Shown: positions 6,984 to 12,081 of the stretch, piece by piece | How positions within the stretch are numbered: position 1 is the first letter of the stretch | Layout: each line of letters starts with the position of its first letter | Made by a program: the position numbers and the translations under genes | Assembly (NCBI GenBank): GCA_021647375.1 | Contig: JAKIUV010000077.1 | Span: 1-12,081, forward strand | From: Robiginitomaculum sp. | Lineage (GTDB): Bacteria; Pseudomonadota; Alphaproteobacteria; Caulobacterales; Maricaulaceae | Direction of reading: 5' to 3' | DNA length: 12,081 nucleotides | Notes under the pieces: model-generated | What the model was told of the DNA's origin: nothing | What the model saw: only the letters and a program-made list of their open reading frames with translations | The model's database searches: none

Positions 6984-7492
6984 TGTGGCACCTTGGTCAA
7001 AACGCTGGTTTCTTCATGAATGTGTGTTTGTGCGGAAATGCCGTCTGAGGTCATATCGCCGCCTATTTGTTCGACTTCGCCCTCGATGATTATTTTTGTG
7101 GCCGCCATGGTCAATGTTCCTGCGGCGGTAATGTTGATGTCGCCTGCACAATCTATTTTCAGGCTCCCGGCAGCGCTGTCATATTCGACCAAAGTCCCGT
7201 CAGCAAATTTGATGCCGTCAATATTTGTATCTGCGGTATAAGGGGCTTCACCCTGCGGCCAGAGAAAGCCGACAATGACCGAACCATCATAATCTCCTGA
7301 CGGGCAATTTAGAACGACTTGTGCATGAATATGGGTGGGTAGGGCGGCGGTAAAGTTCAGACCGTAAACAGCAGGCAATGGCCTAAAATTGGTGGTAATA
7401 TCACCTATTTTTACTTGTGCAGATTTGCCGTCATCCGAAATCGCGAAAATGGTGCCAATGGCAATTATATTGTGGAGCTGGCGGCTGTTCAT
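6980..7492 (-). CDS. V: Baseplate assembly protein V, tail spike tip (P2 gpV family)
   Basis: A 170-residue protein. The N-terminal part (about 10-85) is an OB-fold-like domain (AQVKIGDITTNFRPLPAVYG, then PSGDYDGSVIVGFLW), and the C-terminal part (about 95-150) is a short-repeat beta-helix (GSLKIDCAGDINITAAGTLTM). Near the end is THIH (His157, His159), the HxH apex motif that binds iron at the tip of P2-type membrane-piercing spikes. P2 gpV is about 211 residues, so this spike is shorter. It trimerises under the tube at the baseplate centre and punctures the outer membrane. The upstream sequence has no convincing Shine-Dalgarno. Transcription must come from S reading through the antisense strand of the plus-strand gene, or from an unseen promoter in 7493-7634. 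Confidence 0.94.
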   Translation of the reverse strand: MNSRQLHNIIAIGTIFAISDDGKSAQVKIGDITTNFRPLPAVYGLNFTAALPTHIHAQVVLNCPSGDYDGSVIVGFLWPQGEAPYTADTNIDGIKFADGTLVEYDSAAGSLKIDCAGDINITAAGTLTMAATKIIIEGEVEQIGGDMTSDGISAQTHIHEETSVLTKVPQ

Positions 7493-7540
7493 AACACGGC
7501 TTAGTTATGTCGGTTTCCCGTACACTACAAAATGAATTCC

Positions 7541-7562
7541 GTGCGTTATTTGGATAACGCAC
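7541..7562. promoter_or_regulatory. Perfect 9-bp inverted repeat, likely operator
   Basis: The arms are GTGCGTTAT (7541-7549) and ATAACGCAC (7554-7562), separated by TTGG, so the 22-bp element is a perfect palindrome apart from the centre. It lies 22 bp upstream of an extended -10-like element and about 70 bp ahead of the plus-strand gene. Symmetry and position fit a dimeric repressor or activator site. A terminator is less likely, as the T-run after it starts 6 bases past the stem. Confidence 0.6.
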
Positions 7563-7580
7563 TAATAGTTTTTGACCTGT

Positions 7581-7589
7581 TGTTATAAA
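7581..7589 (+). promoter_or_regulatory. Possible extended -10 promoter of the plus-strand gene
   Basis: TG at 7581-7582, one base, then TATAAA at 7584-7589 matches an extended -10 element. No good -35 is found at the normal 17-bp spacing (ACTAAT at 7561-7566), which would fit activator-dependent or extended -10 initiation. A 6-bp repeat AAACAC/GTGTTT (7587-7592 and 7606-7611) flanks the predicted start. The region 7493-7634 holds no gene and otherwise shows only an AT-rich leader and the AGGAG RBS. Confidence 0.35.
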
Positions 7590-7634
7590 CACCCTCACAC
7601 AGACCGTGTTTATTGTTAAAATAGGAGTAGTAAA

Positions 7635-7964
7635 ATGAAAAACACATTCACGATAAAAGCCGAAACCCGTCACGACGACGAGAAAGTAACCCACGTTTAT
7701 CTATCCGACGAGTTTCGCACAATTTCCAAAAAAAATGGGCTGAAAATATTCGCATTTCAACAAACCCTGCCGGACGGCTCGGTTGAAGGTGTTGATTTTG
7801 TAGTTGATGGTGATTGCGGGAGAAACAAAAGCCATTGGCAACGCCCGCGACACGTCACGTCTGTAATTATTGAAAATCCTATGGGGCAAACGACTGAAAT
7901 TGTGCGAACAGGCGCAAAACTATCCAGCGTAACTAGTGCAAATCCCGAGAGCAAAACCGATTAG
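7635..7964 (+). CDS. Unrecognised plus-strand cargo (moron) protein between S and V
   Basis: This is the only plus-strand gene in the window. It encodes 109 residues starting MKNTFTIKAETRHDDEK, with AGGAG 7 bases before the ATG. The composition is soluble and mixed-charge; it has a predicted beta-rich centre (KIFAFQQTLPDGSVEGVDFV) and ends hydrophilic (SANPESKTD). No membrane segment, signal peptide, helix-turn-helix or catalytic motif was recognised. It has its own promoter-like region with an inverted repeat, and its stop overlaps the S stop. P2 itself carries an accessory gene near this spot (orf30, from memory), so this looks like a moron insertion point. Roles such as superinfection exclusion, anti-defence or lysogenic conversion are possible but purely inferred. 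Confidence 0.75.
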   Translation: MKNTFTIKAETRHDDEKVTHVYLSDEFRTISKKNGLKIFAFQQTLPDGSVEGVDFVVDGDCGRNKSHWQRPRHVTSVIIENPMGQTTEIVRTGAKLSSVTSANPESKTD

Positions 7965-8389
7965 CTTTCAAGCCAGGTTTCTATAATTTTGCTTAAATCA
8001 TCTGCATCATTTCTGCCTTGTCCCAGCAGTTCGCGGGCTTCATATTTGACCCTTACACCGCCTTTGCTAACCCTGTCGCGCAAGCCAAAATGATGCACAC
8101 GCGCCATACCGGCCGTGCGCCCGCGCCACCCGACACTGACTTCATTTGGACTAGATGATATTTTCAGGAAACGGGCAAGCCTTAGTTTTTTCATCATCTT
8201 GCGCTTAGATCCACTCTTACGTGCTGCCCATTTTCTGCCGTCCAGTCCGATCTGTTGCATTTGCCGTTTTTGGTTAGAACGGCGCATAGACATGCCGAGT
8301 TTTTTCAGAAGCTTTGTGCGCGAAGCAGGTGCCAGTCCTGTCAGTGTATCTTCCAGCCAGCGTTCAAAATCGTCAAATTCGGATTTCAT
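7961..8389 (-). CDS. S: Tail completion protein S / phage virion morphogenesis protein (P2 gpS family)
   Basis: A 142-residue, very basic protein with FERWLEDTLTGLAPASRTKLL at the N-terminus, MRRSNQKRQMQQIGLDGRKW (residues of about 34-53), WAARKSG, and a C-terminal VHHFGLRDRVSKGG segment. The RRSNQKR...Q..DG..WA.RK block and the VH.FGL motif are hallmarks of the gpS / virion morphogenesis family (P2 gpS about 150 residues). It is needed, with R, for tail completion before head joining. The start ATG lies 2 bases after the R stop. Its TAA (7961-7963) overlaps the TAG of a convergent plus-strand gene by a 4-base gene overlap, so no terminator can fit between them. Confidence 0.92.
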   Translation of the reverse strand: MKSEFDDFERWLEDTLTGLAPASRTKLLKKLGMSMRRSNQKRQMQQIGLDGRKWAARKSGSKRKMMKKLRLARFLKISSSPNEVSVGWRGRTAGMARVHHFGLRDRVSKGGVRVKYEARELLGQGRNDADDLSKIIETWLES

Positions 8390-8391
8390 GG

Positions 8392-8811
8392 CTAATGGTA
8401 TTCTACAGTGACATCCAAAGCGGGCGTATCTTCCAGACCAGAAAAGCAGGACGTGAGTGTTGTGCCGCTTTCGTCTTGCTTAACCTTGACAATTTCCGTG
8501 AAGTTAATCCGAAATTCTAAATCCACCAAATCATGGCTTAGGATTTCGGCTTCAAACTGGATATCGTCCCCCGTATGTTCTTGCTGAAATGTGTTCATCC
8601 ATTCCCCGACAACCCAGCAAATGTACCGCGCGTCGTATTTAATGCCGAGAATATAGATCACACCTTGGTAATTTAACTGGAAGTCTTTATTGCTGTCCGC
8701 GTCTCCGGGCACAGTGATGACTGTACCGCTCTCCACAAAGGTGATTAACTTTTCAGCGGTTTTTTTAAGCGTGGTCAACAAATGTTCACGCAACAGAGTT
8801 AAGGCCTGCAT
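8392..8811 (-). CDS. R: Tail completion protein R (P2 gpR family)
   Basis: A 139-residue protein from the ATG at 8809-8811, which shares a base with the TAA of the previous gene. The upstream extension of this frame is low-complexity and lies within the o-spanin gene, so I reject it. It shows the gpR pattern: an N-terminal helix (LREHLLTTLKKTAEKL), FVESGTV, a YQGVIYILGIKYDARYICWV stretch, then W-MNTFQQ and an alternating hydrophobic C-terminal half (VDLEFRINFTEIVKV). P2 gpR is about 155 residues. It helps finish the tail tube end that joins the head. Gene S follows after 2 bases, the invariant P2 order. Confidence 0.9.
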   Translation of the reverse strand: MQALTLLREHLLTTLKKTAEKLITFVESGTVITVPGDADSNKDFQLNYQGVIYILGIKYDARYICWVVGEWMNTFQQEHTGDDIQFEAEILSHDLVDLEFRINFTEIVKVKQDESGTTLTSCFSGLEDTPALDVTVEYH

Positions 8812-9197
8812 TATTCCCCCCCCCTGTATTCGGCAATGTTCAGCTGCTCGATTTTGGCAAGGACGGCGTCCCGCTCGAGCTGTTGGCGAACACGCAGGGC
8901 GGCATCTGCCTTTTCCCGTGCTGTGATAGCGGTCACTAAACCGCGACCCCATTTGCGTAAGGAAACTGCATAGAGACCTAATTTCTGTGCGCGGATATCC
9001 GACGCGCCGTACTCGCCAGGTTTGGGTAGGGTGGGCGCTTTTGGCTCGGCCTTTATTTTCTCATCAACAGGGTCGACGGGCTTGGGTGCTGCGGCGACTT
9101 CAATCGCTTCGTAAGAGACGGTCAATTTCTGTGTGGATGCGCAAGCTGTCAGCAGGCACAGGCTCGCTAGCACAATTAGATTTATCAGGTTTTGCAT
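8811..9197 (-). CDS. Outer-membrane lipoprotein spanin-like protein (Rz1 analogue)
   Basis: I choose the ATG at 9195-9197 (128 residues) over the TTG 18 bases upstream, because a GAGGA Shine-Dalgarno sequence sits 6 bases before it. The N-terminus is a lipoprotein signal with lipobox LTAC (LASLCLLTACAS), giving lipidated Cys19. The next segment is rich in Pro, Lys and Glu (PKPVDPVDEKIKAEPKAPTL), usual for o-spanins, and the C-terminal half is helical (TAREKADAALRVRQQLERDA). The first 98 bases lie inside the i-spanin gene in another frame. It is longer than lambda Rz1 and more like P2 LysC-type proteins. The gene ends in a run of nine G just before the TAATG junction with R. Confidence 0.8.
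   Translation of the reverse strand: MQNLINLIVLASLCLLTACASTQKLTVSYEAIEVAAAPKPVDPVDEKIKAEPKAPTLPKPGEYGASDIRAQKLGLYAVSLRKWGRGLVTAITAREKADAALRVRQQLERDAVLAKIEQLNIAEYRGGE
8816..8824 (-). repeat. G9 homopolymer at the o-spanin/R junction
   Basis: Nine consecutive C on the plus strand read as G9 on the coding strand. The run covers the last codons of the o-spanin gene (AGG GGG GGG GAA TAA) and also serves as the purine-rich RBS for R, whose ATG lies 4 bases downstream. Such runs are prone to replication slippage or sequencing error, and a change in length would alter the o-spanin C-terminus. Confidence 0.85.
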
Positions 9198-9540
9198 TTG
9201 ATATCCTCGTTTCAAGATTTTCTATGGTGTTTTTCATGGCGGCGTTTTCCGCCGCCACACGGGCATCTGTGACAGCGACCTCTTTGGTGACAGTCACGTA
9301 AACTGTTTCGGTTTTTGCGGATTCGCCCTGCGCATCTTTTTGGACGCCGTCGAGTTTACGCTTGGTCTCTGCGACTTTGTTGCGCACCGCAGTTTCACAA
9401 TCCAACTTGCCCATATTATATTGGGTTTTGCCATAATCACGTATTTCGCCGCGCACAAATAATCCGAGAGAGACAATAAGAACAATGCCGCCAAGTCCAG
9501 CCAGTACTTTTGGTTTTAGGAGAAATGACCAGCCTATCAT
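9100..9540 (-). CDS. Inner-membrane spanin-like protein (Rz analogue)
   Basis: A 146-residue protein with one N-terminal membrane segment at about residues 10-29 (VLAGLGGIVLIVSLGLFV) and a long, charged, helix-prone periplasmic part (NKVAETKRKLDGVQKDAQ, then AAENAAMKNTIENLETRI). This is the architecture of a type II membrane i-spanin, which spans the periplasm and fuses the inner and outer membranes in the last step of Gram-negative lysis. The downstream lipoprotein gene begins inside it in another frame, the classic nested arrangement of Rz and Rz1. ATG overlaps the previous stop (ATGA), with GAGG about 7 bases upstream. Spanins diverge strongly, so the call rests on topology and pairing. 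P2 has the equivalent lysB/lysC pair here. Confidence 0.8.
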   Translation of the reverse strand: MIGWSFLLKPKVLAGLGGIVLIVSLGLFVRGEIRDYGKTQYNMGKLDCETAVRNKVAETKRKLDGVQKDAQGESAKTETVYVTVTKEVAVTDARVAAENAAMKNTIENLETRISNAKPDKSNCASEPVPADSLRIHTEIDRLLRSD

Positions 9541-9824
9541 GGTGATACCTCATCATATTTCGGAATTGGCACGGTTTGTCCGGCCAAGTCATGGGTGCAG
9601 TCTTGCAAATATATCCACTTGCCATTGGTGATAAAACTGTGACAACGGTGCTGACCTTGCACGAGCAGACTCGGCGTAACCGTTGGACACTCTAAATTTC
9701 CATCAAAATGCCAATTAGGTTCTGCGCCAGATGTACGGAACCAATGCTCACAGCCGCAGCCCGGACAGCTTACCAAATATTCTGTGCCGTCCGTAGGATG
9801 TGGATTTGGAATAACTTTAGTCAT
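9537..9824 (-). CDS. DUF6527-like Cys/His-rich small protein
   Basis: I place the start at the ATG at 9822-9824 (95 residues), because it overlaps the lysin stop by 8 bases and has a CAGGA RBS. The frame stays open for 26 codons upstream, inside the lysin gene. The protein carries CPGCGCEHWF (Cys20, Cys23, Cys25, His27), PNWHFDGNLECPTVTPSLLV, RCHSFI (Cys61, His62) and DCTHDLAGQTV (Cys76, His78). This pattern, with PT-x-SPSLLV, CHSFI and DCTH-LAGQ blocks, fits the DUF6527 family seen in many phages and some bacterial gene clusters, from memory. The clustered Cys and His residues suggest zinc binding (inference). No enzymatic role is established that I can name. Its stop overlaps the next ATG (ATGA), so it is coupled to the spanin genes. 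Confidence 0.75.
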   Translation of the reverse strand: MTKVIPNPHPTDGTEYLVSCPGCGCEHWFRTSGAEPNWHFDGNLECPTVTPSLLVQGQHRCHSFITNGKWIYLQDCTHDLAGQTVPIPKYDEVSP

Positions 9825-11064
9825 GGTCACATTCCTGCTTAAAAATCTTCCAGATATCCGACAGGGCGGAAAAATCGGCGCTGTCATCGAGGATGCCGTC
9901 ATTGTTTAAATCTGCGCGCCCGTTTTGGGTGACCAAAACACCGAGATCCCTCATATCGTGAGAAACGACAAGCCCGCCGCTCATGCCACCAATGACAGGT
10001 TCGGTATTGGCGAAGATTTGCGCAAAACGTGTTTGTTTTTTTGGCGGATTATCAATCACCACTATCCACGCGGGGTAGGTATAAATATCAGAGCCGCTGG
10101 CTGTGCGTTGAAACAGGACACGTCCGGTGCGCAGGCTTGGCTTGTCCGATCCACCGGGATAACCAAGAATATAAACCCGCTCACCGTCCATAGGGCTGCG
10201 CGGGGTTGTGGCTGGTAATGCACCGCCGTATAATACCGCATCTATTTCACCATAAGAGCGACATATTTCTCCGCGCGCATAATATGGTGTCGCGCCCAAA
10301 TTGGCGGTGTAGACATGGTCTGCGGTTATCCAGCCACCCCAAATGCGCCAATATGACCCCCATGCACTGCCACTGAAATATCGGCGGACATCGTATTTAT
10401 CTTTGATTTTTTTTATCAGCTTGTCTTGCTGAAAGCGGCTTAATTCGGGTGCAAGTGATTGCGGGTTTTGCCCGGCCAGTTCTGTCCACCAACGAATTAT
10501 TCGTGACACATAGGTGATGGTCTCTTCGGCATTTTTTCCGGTGACCATGAATTGGCAATATTTAATCTGATCCCAGAGCCGGGCATTGCCGCATTTTTTT
10601 TGAGATTTCAGGACGCTACCAAAGCCAGAATTGTAGCTGGCCAAGCCCAATTGCCAGCGTTGATAGGGCGTCCGCCGTACCGTCCAGCCGCTCATCATTT
10701 TTCCTTGATAATAAACCGCAGGTGAAATAGCGGATATGCTGAACGGTGATTTAGAAAATTTTATCGCGCGGCGGATTTCTGGCATGGTAGCCGGCATGAT
10801 TTGTCCGAGACCTTGCGCCCCGGCCGGGGAGACCGCAAAGCGGTCACACAGACTTTCTTGGTATATCTGCGCCATCATGGCATCTGGATACTGGAAATCT
10901 AGTGGAAAATACTTTCGTACTGCACGGTCTATGTCCGGCTGATATGTGCGGCAAGCGGCAAACCTATCTTTATTAACCGCTGAGCCAAGCCTATCCGCCG
11001 AGAATGAGACCGACGACAATAGCGACGCCGATAAAAATACTACCAAGCAAATGAGAAAGCGCAT
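9817..11064 (-). CDS. Exported lysin: lytic transglycosylase fused to trypsin-like serine protease domain
   Basis: A 415-residue protein with three visible parts. Residues 1-22 are a signal peptide or signal-anchor (LICLVVFLSASLLSSVSFSA). Residues of about 55-200 form an SLT-type lytic transglycosylase: catalytic Glu70 in YQES, then SPAGAQGLGQIMP (80-91), then the AYNAG-like YNSG (144-147), the usual goose-type lysozyme order. Residues of about 240-405 look like a chymotrypsin-fold protease: GGWITADH with His250, EIDAVL with Asp274, and GGMSGG with Ser362, correctly ordered for a His-Asp-Ser triad. A DLNNDGILDD segment (385-394) resembles a calcium-binding EF-hand or dockerin loop. Six cysteines (38, 73, 158, 170, 268, 412) suit an exported, disulphide-bonded protein. 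It occupies the slot of P2 lysin K but is about 2.5 times longer. An AAGGAT RBS supports the start. Fold calls are from motifs only. Confidence 0.88.
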   Translation of the reverse strand: MRFLICLVVFLSASLLSSVSFSADRLGSAVNKDRFAACRTYQPDIDRAVRKYFPLDFQYPDAMMAQIYQESLCDRFAVSPAGAQGLGQIMPATMPEIRRAIKFSKSPFSISAISPAVYYQGKMMSGWTVRRTPYQRWQLGLASYNSGFGSVLKSQKKCGNARLWDQIKYCQFMVTGKNAEETITYVSRIIRWWTELAGQNPQSLAPELSRFQQDKLIKKIKDKYDVRRYFSGSAWGSYWRIWGGWITADHVYTANLGATPYYARGEICRSYGEIDAVLYGGALPATTPRSPMDGERVYILGYPGGSDKPSLRTGRVLFQRTASGSDIYTYPAWIVVIDNPPKKQTRFAQIFANTEPVIGGMSGGLVVSHDMRDLGVLVTQNGRADLNNDGILDDSADFSALSDIWKIFKQECDHD

Positions 11065-11314
11065 TTGGGTTATCCTTTATTTGTTCCACGTATGGAATAT
11101 GAGAGAAAAATTTGAAAAACATGGCTAAGCGGATGGCCGCAAATAGGAGAATAACGCCCAAAATAGCCGTCATAAAGACGGCAGCGCCGTTTTGTGTCAG
11201 CGCGGTGCCAAATAAATAATTAAACACAAACAATGCGGGTAAAACCAGCAGAGCGAAGAGAATAATCGGGTTTTTGCCAATATAGACACTGGCGGTTTTA
11301 AAGAGGTTTTTCAT
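10991..11314 (-). CDS. Holin-like three-TM membrane protein
   Basis: This 107-residue protein is almost entirely membrane-spanning. Hydrophobic segments lie at about residues 17-37 (IILFALLVLPALFVFNYLFG), 44-67 (AAVFMTAILGVILLFAAIRL) and 89-107 (LLGSIFIGVAIVVGLILGG). Three TMs in about 100 residues, directly upstream of a lysin gene, is the class I holin pattern and the slot of P2 gene Y. A holin would form inner-membrane lesions that time lysis. An AGGA-type RBS precedes the ATG. The last 74 bases overlap the signal-peptide region of the lysin gene in another frame. No holin family signature was identified by name, so function rests on topology and position. Confidence 0.75.
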   Translation of the reverse strand: MKNLFKTASVYIGKNPIILFALLVLPALFVFNYLFGTALTQNGAAVFMTAILGVILLFAAIRLAMFFKFFSHIPYVEQIKDNPNALSHLLGSIFIGVAIVVGLILGG

Positions 11315-11315
11315 T

Positions 11316-11594
11316 TTAGTTATCCTTTTCTACAAGACGGTTGAGGCGGTCATTCATTTTGTCTAAGCTTTTTTCGATGCGGATTTGCGATGCTTGGGTA
11401 GACTTCATATTGGCTTCGAGTGCGAAGAACGCCTTATTCACCTGTACATTTTCGGTGTCCTGTTTTTCCAGCACATCAAGCCTGCTATCCAGTTTTGAAA
11501 GAAACCAGAGTCCGCCAGCCGCTTGAAAAAGTATAGTGATAATAATGCCGACGGGAACTTTCCGATCGAGATGCCATGCTGGTTTTTCGGACAT
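11316..11594 (-). CDS. Small one-TM coiled-coil membrane protein of the lysis block
   Basis: A 92-residue protein with a short charged N-terminus, one membrane segment at about residues 14-33 (VGIIITILFQAAGGLWFL), and a long heptad-like helix from about residue 35 to the end (LDSRLDVLEKQ, then IEKSLDKMNDRLNRLVEK). The topology predicted by the positive-inside rule is N-in, with the coiled coil in the periplasm. A good RBS (AGAGG, about 8 bases before ATG) supports the start. The stop lies one base before the next ATG. I do not recognise a named family. The position next to a holin-like gene makes an antiholin, holin accessory or inner-membrane lysis factor plausible, but that is inference from context only. 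Confidence 0.85.
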   Translation of the reverse strand: MSEKPAWHLDRKVPVGIIITILFQAAGGLWFLSKLDSRLDVLEKQDTENVQVNKAFFALEANMKSTQASQIRIEKSLDKMNDRLNRLVEKDN

Positions 11595-11606
11595 TTGTTT
11601 TCCTCT

Positions 11607-11816
11607 TTAGTCCCAAAGATTGATAATGGTTTGGGTTTTGGTTGTTGGTTTGATTTCAGGTAAATTGATGTGGACACCGGACGGAAGATGCACACCTAAA
11701 TTCAAGGTATGAGGGTTGGCGGCGGTAAGTTCAGCCAACATGTGCGGGTTGTCGCCGTAGATTTGGTAAACAACATCATCGAGGGTCTGGCCGCTTTGTG
11801 TTTCTATGGATTGCAT
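11607..11816 (-). CDS. X: Tail protein X (P2 gpX, LysM-like)
   Basis: This 69-residue protein is close to the usual length of P2 gpX (about 67). The sequence DDVVYQIYGDNPHMLAELTA followed by NPHTLNLG and LPSGVHINLPE is the typical small LysM-like fold of this family, with a short helix pair and a proline-containing last strand. gpX is an essential tail protein, probably at the tail tip or tube initiator, though its exact place is less certain than for other P2 proteins. The ATG shares one base with the TAA of L. It is followed after 12 bases by the lysis block, exactly where P2 places its lysis genes. Confidence 0.92.
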   Translation of the reverse strand: MQSIETQSGQTLDDVVYQIYGDNPHMLAELTAANPHTLNLGVHLPSGVHINLPEIKPTTKTQTIINLWD

Positions 11817-12081
11817 TATAACAGCTCTATTGTTGCGCGAGGTCTGCCTAAAAGTGCGCGAATATTCTCACGGGATTTACGGCGGTAATCGTCTATGGTT
11901 TCTTCCAGCGTATCGGCTTCGTCGTGGCCGTCATTTGTGCTGTCAAAATCGCGGTAGCGTTCCACCAAATCGGCCTTGGCTTCGTTAAATACGGCGGCCA
12001 TATATTGGTGGACATATCTTGATGTGCCGGACACTTGTTCGGCGGGGATATCCTCTATCCCGGCATAAAGCGCCCATGTTA
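11816..12081 (-). CDS. L: Head completion/stabilisation protein L (P2 gpL family), C-terminal part
   Basis: The minus-strand frame is open from the right window edge to a TAA at 11816-11818, giving about 87 C-terminal residues. The first in-frame start-like codon (GTG at 12034) is internal, because readable sequence continues upstream of it (TWALYAGIEDIPAEQ). The tail matches the P2 gpL style: an ERYRDF segment, an acidic linker, then YRRKSRENIRALLGRPR at the C-terminus. P2 gpL is about 169 residues, so roughly half the gene is present. In P2 this protein completes the filled capsid before tail joining. Its stop overlaps the ATG of the next gene (TAATG), which implies translational coupling. 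The family call is from memory of the motif and from the L-X order. Confidence 0.9.
   Translation of the reverse strand, partial: TWALYAGIEDIPAEQVSGTSRYVHQYMAAVFNEAKADLVERYRDFDSTNDGHDEADTLEETIDDYRRKSRENIRALLGRPRATIELL

Noticed and set aside
7541..7575. Inverted repeat followed by T-rich sequence as a rho-independent terminator
   Set aside because: The T-run starts several bases after the stem, and no plus-strand gene ends upstream that would need it. An operator fits the position better.
7493..7634. tRNA or small RNA gene in the intergenic region
   Set aside because: No cloverleaf or conserved TPsiC-like arm was found; the only structure is the 9-bp palindrome and a weak 6-bp repeat.
9925..10218. 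Plus-strand open frame of 97 codons inside the lysin gene
   Set aside because: It is antisense to the protease domain, has no recognisable motif, and is explained by codon bias of the minus-strand gene.
1..12081. Contractile injection system or tailocin instead of a phage
   Set aside because: The head gene L and a complete lysis block next to X follow the P2 phage order. A tailocin remains possible only if the sequence outside the window lacks head and packaging genes.

Overview
The window is a nearly gap-free piece of a P2-type contractile-tail phage genome (prophage or free myovirus) that infects a Gram-negative bacterium. All genes but one lie on the minus strand, so the biological order runs from base 12081 down to base 1. 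That order is the classical P2 late-gene order, L-X-lysis-R-S-V-W-J-I-H-fibre-FI-FII-E-E'-T. A lipoprotein outer spanin and a transglycosylase-type lysin point to a proteobacterial host. Base composition is close to half GC by eye. The style of the lysis proteins faintly suggests an alphaproteobacterium, but the sequence does not prove the host.

Layout in transcription order: head completion protein L (partial, running off the right edge) and tail protein X; a lysis block of a one-TM coiled-coil protein, a three-TM holin-like protein, a 415-residue exported lysin that joins a lytic transglycosylase to a trypsin-like serine protease domain, a DUF6527-type Cys-rich protein and an overlapping Rz/Rz1-like spanin pair; tail completion proteins R and S; one plus-strand cargo (moron) gene with its own promoter-like region and a perfect 9-bp inverted repeat; baseplate V, W, J, I; a fibre-collar gene H broken by an in-frame TAA; a small spike-like gene; two accessory genes (one unrecognised, one DUF1353); sheath FI and tube FII; tail-assembly chaperone E with a frameshift extension E'; and the start of the tape measure protein T (240 codons, running off the left edge).

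The genes form tightly coupled operons: many junctions are ATGA, TAATG or 8-nt overlaps. Only two noncoding stretches exceed 100 bp: 7493-7634 (control region of the plus-strand gene) and 1154-1255 (five tandem 12-bp Shine-Dalgarno-like repeats ahead of E). No stretch above 300 bp lacks a gene. No tRNA, CRISPR array, insertion sequence or attachment site was seen.

The points most worth following are the transglycosylase-protease fusion lysin, the E-E' -1 frameshift signal (heptamer GGGAAAC plus a downstream hairpin), the ochre codon inside the conserved part of H with an intact reading frame beyond it, and the plus-strand cargo gene whose stop codon overlaps that of S.
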